Shown: positions 25,541 to 35,700 of the stretch, piece after piece | Numbering within the stretch: the first letter of the stretch is position 1 | Layout: each line of letters begins with the position of its first letter | Assembly (NCBI RefSeq): GCF_014203045.1 | Contig: NZ_JACHIF010000001.1 | Location: 682,001-746,000 of the forward strand | Direction of reading: 5' to 3' | Length of the DNA stretch: 64,000 bases | Source: Prosthecobacter dejongeii | GTDB lineage: Bacteria > Verrucomicrobiota > Verrucomicrobiia > Verrucomicrobiales > Verrucomicrobiaceae | The notes under the pieces: generated by a model | The model's database searches: none | What the model saw: only the letters and a program-made list of their open reading frames with translations | Told to the model about the DNA's origin: nothing | Translations under genes and position numbers: made by a program

Positions 25541-26821
25541 ATGTTACGCACTTTTTTTTACCTCGCTCTAGCCTGTTCGGCCACCGCCCAGACGCCCGCT
25601 CTCGTCATTCGAGCCGTGACCGACCGTCCGCAGGCCCTGTATCAGACGGGGGAGACGGCCCAGTTTGACCTGACTGTGACTCAGGCTGGCAAGCCGCTGG
25701 CCCAGGGACAGATCCAGTGCTTCCTCTCCAAAGATGGAGTGGACCCCAAACGTGAGGAGATCCTCCAGATCCAGGACGGCAAAGCCTCACTGACTGGGAC
25801 ACTGGGCGAACCCGGCTTTCTGCTGCTGCGTGCGAGCATCGCAGGCCAAAAGGATTTCGCCCAGGCCAGCGCTGGATTCAGCCCGCAGGAAATCAAGCCG
25901 AGTCTGCCTGTGCCGGATGACTTCGACGCTTTTTGGTCCGCCCAAAAAGCTGCCTTGGCTCAAGTGGAGATGAAGTCCACCCTGACCCCCGTGGATAGCC
26001 CTGTGCCGAAAGTGGATGCGTTTGACGCCCAGATCACCTGCCTGGGGGCCCCAGTCTCCGGCTACTACGGAAGGCCCAAAAATGCGAAGGCGAAAAGCTA
26101 CCCCGCCATCCTCTTCGTGCACGGTGCCGGGGTCGGCGGTTCCAGCCTGGGCGCTGTGGCGTGGTCGGAACGTGAAGGCGGCATGCTGTCCCTGGATATC
26201 AATGCCCATGGACTGCCGAATGGCAAACCCAAGGCTTTTTACGATGAGCAAGCCGCAGGCGCTCTGAAGGACTACCGCTTTCAGGGCCGGGATGATCGCG
26301 AAAAATGCTACTTCAAAGGCATGTTCCTCCGCGTCATCCGCGCGCTGGATTTCCTCACCGCGCAGCCGGAGTGGGATGGCAAGACGCTCATCGTCTATGG
26401 CAGCAGCCAGGGTGGTTTCCAGGCCTTTGCCGCAGCAGGGCTGGACCCACGCGTCACCTTCTTTTGCGCGGGCGTGCCGGCAGGTTGTGACCACACGGGC
26501 ATCTCCGCAGGTCGCATCAATGGCTGGCCCAAACTGGTGACCGTCACCGATGGCAAGGCCATGGAGGCCGAGCTGCAAACAGCGCGCTACTTTGACAACG
26601 TCAATTTCGCCACTCGCGCCAAGTGCCAGGGAGCCGCCGTGACCGTCGGTTTCATTGACACCGTGTGCCCACCCAGCAGCGTCTATGCAGCCTACAATGC
26701 TCTCACCATGCCGAAAACCCTGCACACCATGCCACTGACAGGTCACAAAAGCAGCCCGGAAGCGAGTGCCTTCATGACGGAGGCGGCACTGGCCCATGTG
26801 CGGGCCATGCGGCAAAAGTAA
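25541..26821 (+). CDS. Exported acetyl (xylan) esterase, CE7-like
   Basis: 426 residues from the ATG at 25541, giving a signal peptide MLRTFFYLALACSATAQT. An N-terminal domain of about 110 residues (beta-rich, RAVTDRPQALYQTGETAQFDL) precedes the hydrolase. The alpha/beta-hydrolase carries the nucleophile elbow YGSSQGG near residue 286, a catalytic aspartate near 372 (GFIDTVCPPSS) and a histidine near 402 (LTGHKSSPE). GSSQGG and the DTVCPPS element are hallmark CE7 features of acetylxylan esterases and cephalosporin deacetylases. It likely removes acetyl groups from plant polysaccharides outside the cell. Convergent with NDH-2, with 2 bases between the stops. Confidence 0.88.
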   Translation: MLRTFFYLALACSATAQTPALVIRAVTDRPQALYQTGETAQFDLTVTQAGKPLAQGQIQCFLSKDGVDPKREEILQIQDGKASLTGTLGEPGFLLLRASIAGQKDFAQASAGFSPQEIKPSLPVPDDFDAFWSAQKAALAQVEMKSTLTPVDSPVPKVDAFDAQITCLGAPVSGYYGRPKNAKAKSYPAILFVHGAGVGGSSLGAVAWSEREGGMLSLDINAHGLPNGKPKAFYDEQAAGALKDYRFQGRDDREKCYFKGMFLRVIRALDFLTAQPEWDGKTLIVYGSSQGGFQAFAAAGLDPRVTFFCAGVPAGCDHTGISAGRINGWPKLVTVTDGKAMEAELQTARYFDNVNFATRAKCQGAAVTVGFIDTVCPPSSVYAAYNALTMPKTLHTMPLTGHKSSPEASAFMTEAALAHVRAMRQK

Positions 26822-26823
26822 GG

Positions 26824-28086
26824 TTATTCGTCTCGGTTCAAGATGATGCGCGCGCCGCGCTGCCAGGTGAAATAGCCCCACACCCAGTGCAGGAAAACAG
26901 CGGCGCGATTGCGCATGCCTACCAGGAACAGCAGGTGGACAAAGAGCCACATGAGCCAGGCGAAAAAGCCACTGAAATTCATGCCTTTAAACATCGCCAC
27001 CGCCGCCTTGCGCCCGATGGTAGCCATGCTGCCTTTATCCCAATAGGCGTAAGGGATGCGGTCGCCTTCTTTGATGACTTTGGCGATGTGCTGCCCCATC
27101 TGGATAGCCGCTGGGCACACCCCAGGGACACGCACGCCTTTGACATCAGTGAGGGCCACCAGATCCCCCGCCGCATAGACCTGCGGGTAACCCGGCAGAC
27201 TGAGATCTGGCTGCACCTGGATGCGCCCACCGCGATCCAGCGGCACGCCTGCGAGCGTTTTGGTAACCGGGCTGGCCTCCACGCCAGCGGCCCAGATGAT
27301 AATGTCAGCCTCGATGCGCTGCTCACCCGCGATGACGTAGCCTTTCCCCACTTCCTTGACCGGGCAATTGAGATGCACGGTGACGCCGATCTCCTCCAGG
27401 TGCTCGCGAGTATAGTTGATTAGGCTTTCCGAAAACATCGGCAGCAACTTCGGTCCCGCCTCGATGAGGTGGACGTGCGCCTGGGTGGGATCAATGCGGC
27501 GAAAGTCCTCACGCAGCACCACTTTGGCCAGCTCCGCCAGAGACCCCGACATCTCGACACCTGTGGGCCCGCCACCCACCACGATCATGGTCAGCAGTCG
27601 CTTCGTTTCCGCCGGATCATTGGTGGCCTCAGCTTTTTCAAAAGCCAGCAACACCTTGCGACGGATGTCCATGGCATCCTCCAGGCTCTTCAGCCCCAAG
27701 GTGAAAGGCTCCCATTCATTGCGACCAAAAAATCCCGTCTTGGCACCCAGTGCAATGACGAGGTGATCATAGGCCAGCGTGTGGCCTTTCATGACCACCT
27801 TTTTATTCGGCAGATCAATCTCCGTGACCTCATCCATGAGCGTCGTCACATTTTTATGCTCGGCCAAAATGGAGCGCAGCGGCTGGGCAATCTCTGTGGT
27901 GGAAAGTCCCGCCGTGGCCACCTGATAAAGGAGGGGCTGGAAAAGGTGATGATTCCACCGGTCCACCAGAGTGACATGGTAGCGCGCATCATTCAGTTCC
28001 TTGGCACAGGTCAGCCCGGCAAAACCACCGCCGAGGATCACCACTTCTTCGGGACGCTTGGTATCAGTCGCAGGTGGGGGAGTCAT
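26824..28086 (-). CDS. ndh: Type II NADH:quinone dehydrogenase
   Basis: 420 residues from the ATG at 28086; 28131 is a longer in-frame start with no family similarity. The FAD site is VVILGGGFAGLTCAKEL and the NADH site is MIVVGGGPTGVEMSGSL. The family motifs HHLFQPLLYQVATAGLS and IIIWAAGVEAS are intact, and the quinone-site region VCPAAIQMGQHIAK is normal. The C-terminal hydrophobic segment (WLMWLFVHLLFLVGM and the basic tail WQRGARIILNRDE) anchors the protein on the cytoplasmic face of the membrane. It feeds electrons from NADH to quinone without pumping protons. Divergent from the sulfatase gene, which begins 98 bases away. Confidence 0.95.
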   Translation of the reverse strand: MTPPPATDTKRPEEVVILGGGFAGLTCAKELNDARYHVTLVDRWNHHLFQPLLYQVATAGLSTTEIAQPLRSILAEHKNVTTLMDEVTEIDLPNKKVVMKGHTLAYDHLVIALGAKTGFFGRNEWEPFTLGLKSLEDAMDIRRKVLLAFEKAEATNDPAETKRLLTMIVVGGGPTGVEMSGSLAELAKVVLREDFRRIDPTQAHVHLIEAGPKLLPMFSESLINYTREHLEEIGVTVHLNCPVKEVGKGYVIAGEQRIEADIIIWAAGVEASPVTKTLAGVPLDRGGRIQVQPDLSLPGYPQVYAAGDLVALTDVKGVRVPGVCPAAIQMGQHIAKVIKEGDRIPYAYWDKGSMATIGRKAAVAMFKGMNFSGFFAWLMWLFVHLLFLVGMRNRAAVFLHWVWGYFTWQRGARIILNRDE

Positions 28087-28184
28087 GCTTTCCAGTAGAT
28101 GATGTTCAAGGTTTAAACAAGCACACAGCACGCCAGACCGATGCGCTGAAATGACCAGGATTCTCGGTCGTTTGTTCTATCCAC

Positions 28185-29591
28185 ATGAAATCGAAGCTCC
28201 TGCTCTTTTGCGCCTGTCTCCTGCACACGTGCCTCAGCGCGGCGGAGAAACCCAACATCCTCTTTCTTTTTGCCGACGATCTCACCTACGATGCCATCCG
28301 CGCCTTTGAAAAAACGGACATTGAGACGCCGAATTTGGATCGCCTAGCTCAAAGCGGCAAGGTCTTCACCCACGCCTACAACATGGGCTCCTGGAGCGGT
28401 GCCGTCTGCGTGGCCAGCCGCACCATGCTCAACACGGGTAAGCATGTGTGGCGCGCGCAAAAGGTGGCTCTGCCCCAGGCACAAGCTGAGGGCAAACTGT
28501 GGCCGCAACTCATGGCGGCACGTGGTTACGAGACCCTCATGACCGGCAAATGGCACGTCGCGGTGCAGGCGGAAAAGTGCTTCACCCGCACAGGCACCGT
28601 CCGCTCTGGCATGCCCAAAGACACACCTGCCAGTTACAATCGCCCCATCGCAGGCCAGCCCGATGCCTGGAACCCGTCCGACACGGACCTCGGTGGTTAT
28701 TGGCAGGGCAGTAAACACTGGAGCGAGGTCACCGCGGATGACGCCATCGGTTTTTTCCAAAGCGGAGTCGGCAAGGCCCAGCCTTTCTTCATGTACGTAG
28801 CCTTCAATGCACCGCACGATCCCCGTCAGTCCCCGGCCGAGTATGTGGCCAAATATCCGCTGGATCGCATCCAGATTCCTGCCAGCTACCAGCCCGAGTA
28901 TCCTTACCAAAAGCAGATGGGCTGCGGCCCCAGCCTACGGGATGAAAAACTGGCCCCCTTCCCGCGCACGGAGTTCGCCATTAAGACCCACCGTGCCGAA
29001 TACTACGCCCTCATCACCCATCTTGATGCCCAGATTGGTCGGGTGCTCACCGCCCTGGAGGCCAGCGGCCAGGCCGACAACACCTGGATCTTCTTCACGG
29101 CCGACCATGGACTCGCCGTGGGTAAGCATGGTTTGTTAGGCAAACAAAACATGTATGAGCACAGCCTGCGTGTCCCCTTCCTGGTGAAAGGGCCCAGAGT
29201 GAAACCCGGCAAGATCAGCGCCCCCATCTATCTTCAGGACGTCATGGCGACCAGCCTGGACCTCGCCGGCGGCAAGCCTGACGAGGTCGAGTTTCAGAGC
29301 CTACTGCCGCTGATCCGCGGCCAGTCCACCCAGGCCACCGCCAGCCCAGTATATGGAGCCTACCTGGAACTCCAGCGTGCTATCCTGGCCGATGGTTGGA
29401 AACTCATCGCCTATCCTGAAGCCAAAAAACTCCGCCTCTACCATGTGGCCGAAGACCCCGAAGAACTCCGCGACCTCGCCGCCCAACCCTCTCAGCAGCC
29501 CCGTCTTAAAAATTTGTTCCAGCAGCTCCTCGCCCTTCAGCAAAAGATGGATGACCCCCTGGATCTGAAGCTCTCGTTTCCGGGGATGTGA
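28185..29591 (+). CDS. Exported sulfatase, type I (formylglycine-dependent)
   Basis: 468 residues with a signal peptide (MKSKLLLFCACLLHTCLSAAE). The metal-binding start NILFLFADDLTYDA and the nucleophile Cys75 in CVASR are present. This is the CxAxR form of the formylglycine consensus, where Ala replaces the more usual Pro; both forms are accepted by the formylglycine-generating enzyme. TGKWHVAV and the later FFTADHGLAVGKHGL with Asp and His ligands complete the site. The length is normal for S1 sulfatases of PVC bacteria. The likely substrate is a sulfated polysaccharide. A formylglycine-generating enzyme is not in this window. It is divergent from ndh and followed by the M28 gene on the other strand. 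Confidence 0.9.
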   Translation: MKSKLLLFCACLLHTCLSAAEKPNILFLFADDLTYDAIRAFEKTDIETPNLDRLAQSGKVFTHAYNMGSWSGAVCVASRTMLNTGKHVWRAQKVALPQAQAEGKLWPQLMAARGYETLMTGKWHVAVQAEKCFTRTGTVRSGMPKDTPASYNRPIAGQPDAWNPSDTDLGGYWQGSKHWSEVTADDAIGFFQSGVGKAQPFFMYVAFNAPHDPRQSPAEYVAKYPLDRIQIPASYQPEYPYQKQMGCGPSLRDEKLAPFPRTEFAIKTHRAEYYALITHLDAQIGRVLTALEASGQADNTWIFFTADHGLAVGKHGLLGKQNMYEHSLRVPFLVKGPRVKPGKISAPIYLQDVMATSLDLAGGKPDEVEFQSLLPLIRGQSTQATASPVYGAYLELQRAILADGWKLIAYPEAKKLRLYHVAEDPEELRDLAAQPSQQPRLKNLFQQLLALQQKMDDPLDLKLSFPGM

Positions 29592-29639
29592 GCAGTTAGG
29601 TAAAATCTGGAATTGTCCTGACTACCTTTAGAAAATGAT

Positions 29640-30590
29640 TCACATCGTCGTGGCGGAGCGCAGAACCACGGCGGTTAAGGCGCGGCAGACATTCGTGAGA
29701 AACTCATAGTTGAGGGTGTGGGGCAAGTCACTCTCGCCATGATAATGGGGATTGCGAAATTCAGAAGTATCCGTCCACATGACACAGGGGATACGTGACT
29801 TCCAGAAGGGTGAATGGTCGCTTCGATGCAGCACGGGAAAGAACCGCTCAAGCCCGATTAGCACCTCCAATCCGTAGGCGGGCAATTGCGGACAGTAGGT
29901 GCGAAGGCCATTGAGAGAATCTGCCATCAACGCAGCCCCTGAACGATTTGTCAGCAATCCGATGAAGTCGCCACGGTCCGGCAATTTGATTGGCAATCCT
30001 GGCGGTATTTTTTGAGACCCCGGCTCGCTGCTCGCATAACCGACCATTTCCAAAATATGGCTGGAGATGATTTCATAACCACAAGCTGGGAGAAAAGAAT
30101 GGACCCAGTCTGAACTCCCCAGCAGGCCATCCTCCTCGCAGTTGAAGGCAACAAACACCACCGGGATTCTCGGCAGAAATTGAGCACAGGCCTTGGCACA
30201 GCCGAGCATGGCCGCCACAGCACTGCCATTGTCATCGGCTCCTGGCGTCATGGGCACACTGTCATAGTGAGCGCCCACCAAAACGGCTTGCTTGCCGACG
30301 CCTGGAGACGTAGCCACCACATTGCGGTAGCGGCCCTGAAACTTCACATCATATCCCCAGGACTTTAATGTCTGCGCCAACCAGTAAGCCGTTTGCTCGT
30401 TACTGTCAGGATTGACCTGGAAATGCCGAGACACTGAAATCTTCTCCACCCATTGCCGAAACTCCCACGGCTGAAGTGTCTCAAGCAAAGCCCTGATCTC
30501 TTCCGAAGCCGGATACCCCTTATAGCGGCTAGCATTGCGAATAAGCATGATGGGCCAAAGCATGCAGAAAAAGCCGTTTCTGGCGAGCAT
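29640..30590 (-). CDS. M28-family zinc aminopeptidase-like protein
   Basis: 316 residues from the ATG at 30590; ATG at 30563 is an alternative. The di-zinc site of M28 peptidases is readable in order: His and Asp in LVGAHYDSV, Asp in TPGADDNGSAVA, the Glu pair in FNCEEDGLLGS, and a late HRSDHSPFW and NPHYHGESD. There is no convincing signal peptide, so cytoplasmic or weakly membrane-associated. The gene is visibly less GC-rich than its neighbours and uses AT-ending codons more often (long AT stretches around 29990-30010 and 30330-30380), which suggests recent acquisition. It removes N-terminal residues from peptides. Transcribed toward the sulfatase gene on the opposite strand. Confidence 0.85.
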   Translation of the reverse strand: MLARNGFFCMLWPIMLIRNASRYKGYPASEEIRALLETLQPWEFRQWVEKISVSRHFQVNPDSNEQTAYWLAQTLKSWGYDVKFQGRYRNVVATSPGVGKQAVLVGAHYDSVPMTPGADDNGSAVAAMLGCAKACAQFLPRIPVVFVAFNCEEDGLLGSSDWVHSFLPACGYEIISSHILEMVGYASSEPGSQKIPPGLPIKLPDRGDFIGLLTNRSGAALMADSLNGLRTYCPQLPAYGLEVLIGLERFFPVLHRSDHSPFWKSRIPCVMWTDTSEFRNPHYHGESDLPHTLNYEFLTNVCRALTAVVLRSATTM

Positions 30591-30643
30591 ATGTTGGAGG
30601 CTTTCGCACCCAAGAAGAACTAGAACAGGATGTTCTCCAACAA

Positions 30644-30676
30644 AAAGCCCTGCTTCCGATCTGGAAGCAGGGCTTT
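30644..30676 (-). terminator. Strong rho-independent terminator of the M29-like gene
   Basis: A perfect 14-base stem, AAAGCCCTGCTTCC (30644-30657) and GGAAGCAGGGCTTT (30663-30676), with a 5-base loop GATCT. On the minus strand it is followed by TT (30643-30642), extending the T-run of the arm to five. It lies 19 bases after the stop of the M29-like gene and blocks read-through into the M28 gene. Confidence 0.9.
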
Positions 30677-30694
30677 AAAGTTGATTAGACCGGA

Positions 30695-31879
30695 TTACTC
30701 AGCGGCGAGCGCATCCAGCAGGTACTTAGCGGGCTGGAAGTGCTCGATGAGGATTTCCTGCTGGCCACCGCGATTCATGCGCACCTGTTTGATGTCAAAG
30801 TTCGGCGTCTTGTGAGGCGCAAACAAAATGTCATCATGCGTGGCGTTCTGGTGGCGCTTGAACTGGGCGGGGGTGATGTGACCGCCGAGATGGTCGTCAC
30901 GACCTGTGGCCAAATGGCAGGTGCCTAGAACTTTTTCGTCCTGGATGTCCGCGCCAGAGACCGGCAGCACCTGCGTGCCGAAACCGAGTTCACCGAGAAC
31001 GCCCGTCATTGGATCGTCCAGCAGCTTGGCATTGTGAGCGTCAATGGTGGCCTGATCGCCGGCGATGAGCTCGCTCTTGATGATGCAGCCGCCGGTGACG
31101 GTGAGCTTGCCCAGGGTCCCGTCTTCATACTTCATGGGGAAAAAACCTTCCGCACCGGTCGGAACGAAATAGACTTCGCCAGCAGGCAAGTTGGCGACAT
31201 CTGGCGCAGTGCCACGGCAGAGGCCGTGGCTCTTCTGGGCTTCCTGACCACTGAGCTCCAGCTTGGCGGTGAGCACCTCGCCGGTTTCGAGGGCGAAATC
31301 AATTTCCACCGAGTCAGCCTGAGTCATGGCGAGACGCAGTTTTTCCGCATCTCGGCTGACTTCATCGTAATCCACGGCCAGACCGGTATTCAAAATGATG
31401 TCATTGAGACCGTGCAGGGTGGCACCACGGAAACCATACTGCTTCGCAAAGGCGGTCAAAGGCGCCGTGGCGGAGAAAGTGGAGATGCAGAGAATGATGT
31501 CATAGTTCGTGTAGATGTCCTTCTCCAGGCTCAGCGGATTGCCCGCCATGTCCACGCATTCATCAGGCAGATCCAGATTGCTTCCCGTCGTCTGGGTGTA
31601 GGCGTAGATTTCGCCACCCTTCATCGCCAGTTCTTCCATGACGCCGTTTTGCAGCCCCAGGTAAAAGTGCTTATGGGCATTGCGCTGGACGGCGCGGGCG
31701 GGATTGTTCAAAAAGGCCATGTCCTTGGCCTCGGCCAGGTCAGGGAGATCAATGAGGATACAAATTTTACAGCCAAAAGTGGGCTGAAAAACGGTATGAA
31801 GAAGACGATAGAGATCGAACTTCGGGAATTTGCGGCCGTTGGCCGTCGTTTGAACGGTGGGCATGGGAGCGTTCATCAT
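30695..31879 (-). CDS. M29-like aminopeptidase family protein
   Basis: 394 residues. The C-terminal half is recognisable as the M29 (aminopeptidase T) metal-binding region: LGELGFGTQVLPVSGADIQDEKVLGTCHLATGRDDHLGG (in parts), then FKRHQNATHDDILF. The ELGFGTN-like, DEKxxGTxHxAxG and HxDxxF segments supply Glu, His and Asp metal ligands, as in the family. The N-terminal half is a variable domain (PTFGCKICILIDLPDLAEAKD) typical of the 'leucyl aminopeptidase' subgroup. A cytoplasmic peptidase; the substrate is not clear. It ends in a strong terminator at 30644-30676. Divergent from the SDR gene. The start may also be the ATG at 31864. Confidence 0.72.
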   Translation of the reverse strand: MMNAPMPTVQTTANGRKFPKFDLYRLLHTVFQPTFGCKICILIDLPDLAEAKDMAFLNNPARAVQRNAHKHFYLGLQNGVMEELAMKGGEIYAYTQTTGSNLDLPDECVDMAGNPLSLEKDIYTNYDIILCISTFSATAPLTAFAKQYGFRGATLHGLNDIILNTGLAVDYDEVSRDAEKLRLAMTQADSVEIDFALETGEVLTAKLELSGQEAQKSHGLCRGTAPDVANLPAGEVYFVPTGAEGFFPMKYEDGTLGKLTVTGGCIIKSELIAGDQATIDAHNAKLLDDPMTGVLGELGFGTQVLPVSGADIQDEKVLGTCHLATGRDDHLGGHITPAQFKRHQNATHDDILFAPHKTPNFDIKQVRMNRGGQQEILIEHFQPAKYLLDALAAE

Positions 31880-31992
31880 AGTGGGAGTGTGGTGTTTGGG
31901 TAAAGGCGAATACGGCTTTTTGCGAATGGCTGGGCGCGCTTTTCTTTTTCAATTTTTAAGGCATCCAATGGAGGAATACCCCAGGAATGGTC

Positions 31993-32685
31993 ATGAATTC
32001 TCAAAAACTTGTTTTCATCACAGGCTGCAGCCGTGGGCTAGGCCGCGCCATGATCCAGGAATTCAGCGCACGCGGCTGGACCGTCGTGGGCTGTGCCCGC
32101 GATGCCGAAAAGGTGGCGCAACTGCAACAACAGTTCCCTGCCCCACACCACTTCATGGCCTGTGACGTGGCGGATGACGCCGAAGTCCGGGCCTTTTGCC
32201 AAAGCGTCTTGGACCAACAAGGCGTGCCGGATCTGGTGCTGAACAACGCCGCCATCGTCAATGCCAATGCACCGCTGTGGGAGATTTCGTCCGAGGAATT
32301 TAGCCGGGTGGTGGACATCAATGTCAAAGGCACTGCCAGCGTGATGCGCTATCTTTTGCCCGCCATGCTGAAACGAGGCAGCGGGGTGGTCGTCAATTTT
32401 TCTTCCGGTTGGGGCCGCAGCACTTCCCCCGAAGTCGCTCCGTACTGTGCGACGAAGTACGCCATCGAAGGTCTGTCCCAGGCGGTGGCTCAAGAAACAG
32501 GCGGAAAGGTGGCTGTGATTCCACTGAACCCGGGGATCATTGATACCCACATGCTGCGCAGTTGTTTTGGCGAATCCGCCGACGGCTACCCCACCCCCGA
32601 AGAATGGGCACGCACAGCAGTGCCCTTCCTCATCCAACTCGGGTCCGAGGATAATGGCAGACCCCTCACCGCTCCAGGTGGGTGA
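31993..32685 (+). CDS. Short-chain dehydrogenase/reductase
   Basis: 230 residues from the ATG at 31993, chosen because AGGA (31983-31986) is six bases ahead; the ATG at 31987 would be directly against it. The NAD(P)-binding motif is TGCSRGLG (residues 10-17), the NNAA motif is at 84-87, and the catalytic Ser137/Ser138, Tyr151 and Lys155 (YCATK) are complete. Gly-Cys-Ala-Arg after strand 2 suggests NADPH preference because of the basic residue. The C-terminus (NPGIIDTHML) is typical. Substrate unknown. Divergent from the M29-like gene and 100 bases from the giant surface protein. Confidence 0.88.
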   Translation: MNSQKLVFITGCSRGLGRAMIQEFSARGWTVVGCARDAEKVAQLQQQFPAPHHFMACDVADDAEVRAFCQSVLDQQGVPDLVLNNAAIVNANAPLWEISSEEFSRVVDINVKGTASVMRYLLPAMLKRGSGVVVNFSSGWGRSTSPEVAPYCATKYAIEGLSQAVAQETGGKVAVIPLNPGIIDTHMLRSCFGESADGYPTPEEWARTAVPFLIQLGSEDNGRPLTAPGG

Positions 32686-32785
32686 TGGGAATTCCACGCC
32701 CAGCTTCTAATGGTAATACCCTGGATAAGTCTCTGCCATATTATGATTGCCTCCCCTCCTGAATTTGCCGATATAGGGGAAGCTC

Positions 32786-35700
32786 ATGATGTCTTTGCCC
32801 CCCAGTCGCCGCTTTGTACTGCTCGGCTTCCTAGCCTTTTTAACCACGGTGCCCTTAGCCGAGGCCCAGGTGCTGGATGCGACCTTTGATCCCAATGCGA
32901 ATGACACGGTGCATGTAGCAGTGCCCTTGGCGGACGGGAAAATCCTCATCGGCGGTGATTTCACTCAGGTGGGAGGGATCGCTAGAAACCGCCTCGCACG
33001 CCTGAACCCCGATGGCTCTGTGGACCTGACCTTTGACCCTGATGTCACAGGTTTTTCGGATCCTCCCATTTTTCCCACCGATTTCAGTGGGGTGAAATGC
33101 CTGATGGTGCAGGCCGATGGCAAAATCATTCTTGGGGGCGATTTCACCCACATCGGCGGCACACCCCGCAATCGAGTCGCACGGCTAAACGCCGATGGAA
33201 CCCTGGACACCAGCTTTGCCACGGGTGTCAGCAGTGACATGGGCAACGGCATGATTGATCGTTCCACAGTGGATGCCCTAGCCCAACAGGAAGATGGCAA
33301 GGTGATTATAGGCGGGGATTTTCTCAATGTGGAACGTCAGACCACGCATGGGCGGCTGGCACGGCTGAAGACGAATGGCACGCTGGACACTTCTTTCAAT
33401 GCAGCCAGCACGAACATCAAGAGCGTGCAAGATCTGGAATGCCTGCCTAACGGGCAAGTGGTGGTTTCCGGTCAATTTTCCAACGAATACAAGGTCATGA
33501 AACTGAACGCGGATGGCACGCGCGATCCTACCTTTGCCATCGCCAATGTGACCGGAAGAGTGCTGTGTCTCCACACACTGCCAGAGGGGAAAACCCTGCT
33601 AGGCAGCGGTTTTACTCATATCAATGGCATCGCGCGCAGCTCCCTGGCCCGCCTGAATGCGGATGGCAGCCTGGACACCCAATTTACAACTACAGGCTCC
33701 GTAGGATCTTGCCTGGCGCTGCAAGCGGGAGGCAGCATTGTCAGCTCTTTCAGCCAGCTGGCTGCGGATGGTAGCTTCACCAGCCTGTTGCCCACCCAGG
33801 CAGGCGGAATTTGCTATGGAATCAGTCTTCAAAAAAACGGCCACATCCTTCTCTGTGGTGACTTTACCACCGTGGGAGGCATTCCCCGCAGCGGCATCGC
33901 CCGCATCATCCCTGCAGAGCCACCGGCTGAAAGCCTGACGGCCAACTCCAGCACGGGCGTGATCCAGTGGCTGCGGAGCGGCAGTGCCCCGGAAGTGGAA
34001 AAAGTGACCTTCGATGTCTGGGACAATGCCACCCTCACCTGGCAGCCCTGCGGGAAAGCCAGCGCGATTTCGGGCGGCTGGCAGCTCACCGGGCTGACGC
34101 TTCCCGGCAGTTCCTGGATCCGGGCCCAGGGCCGTGTACAGGGCGGCACCCAAAGTGGCAGCTCCTGGCATGCAGAGCAAATCCACAGCTACGGCACGGC
34201 GGTGGCCGAACTGGAAGTGGAGGCGGCGGGCCAGGGTAGCCTCACAGATCACCAGGACACCCTCAGCTTTGGCACGCAGAACTGGCTGGTCCCAGGTGCT
34301 GCTAAAGAACTGACCCTGCGCAATACCGGCACGGCTGATCTAACCAACATTGCCATCACGGTTATTGGCGAGCAAGGGAGCGACTTTGGCATCAGCGGCC
34401 CGGCCGTCACCACCCTCGCCGCTGGGGCCAGCACCACCTTCACCGTCACCTTCACCCCGCAGGGGGCCTCCAGCCGAGAAGGCACCCTTCTCATTTCCAG
34501 CAACGATGCGGATGAACGTCCCTTTCGCGTGGCACTCACCGGGACGGGTGTGCATGAAGATCCCACACTGAATTTGGCCATCGAAGGATCTTATGTATAT
34601 GCGGCGACACAGCACCCCGATGGCCGCATCCTGCTGGTAGGTTACTTGGATTCCATCAATCACAGCACCGCCGCGACAGACTTGGCATGGGTGAATGAGA
34701 CAGGACTGGCCAGCCTCCCTTTCAGTGACTCTTTCCGTATCAACCAAACGGCGATGATGCCTGATGGCAAGCTGCTGACCACACAGTCCACCTTTGGGTA
34801 CTCTAAGACGGTCAAACGCTGGACTACCAGCGGTTCTAACGATGGAACCTTCGTGGGCCGGAGCGAATTCAATGATGGCCATAGCATGATCATCTACCCC
34901 ACAGGTGAAATCATTGCCTCCATCAGGCTGCGAAACTCATCCACCAATGAATCCTTTGGGAATGTGTACCGTTTTTCCGCCGATGGCAGTCAGGTGACCA
35001 CCCAGAACATGGGAGTGGGCAGCTATGTGAATGCCCTAGCCCTGCAAGAAGATGGGTGTTACCTCGTGGGGGGCTACTTCATCACGCCTGATGGTAAAAA
35101 AGGTCTGGTCCGTTTCCTACCCGATCACAATCGGGACACTAGCTTCATGAGCGCAGGCAGCAGTTCTTGGTTTTCAGATCTCACGGTGAATACTCTGGCC
35201 ATTCAGCCAGATGGCAAGATCCTCATCGGAGGTGACATGGAACCCGTCGGCGGCATCACACGTGAGGGAATCGCCCGTGTGCATGCCGATGGCAGCCTGG
35301 ATCTGGCCTTTGCGCCGAAGGTCAATGGCCTCATCGAAAGCATGATCCTCCAAGCCGATGGGAAAATCCTCATCGCTGGACAGTTTACGGAAGTGAACGG
35401 CATCCGCCGCCGCCACATCGCTCGTCTTTTCTCGGATGGCAGTCTGGACCCGCAATTCGACCCCGATAGCGATAACTGGGTGCATGGGCTGAGCCTGCAA
35501 AAAGATGGCAGCATTTTGGCAGGCGGCATTTTCAGCCAGATCGGGAATGTCTCGCGCCAATTCCTGGCCCGACTGCCTAACAATATCCCTGTCAGTGAAT
35601 CACTCACCGTCTCAGGTAACCATGAGATCCAGTGGCTGCGCGGTGGCAGCGCCGCTGAGATCAGTCATGTGAGTTTCGAGAGCTGGAATGGCAACTCCTG

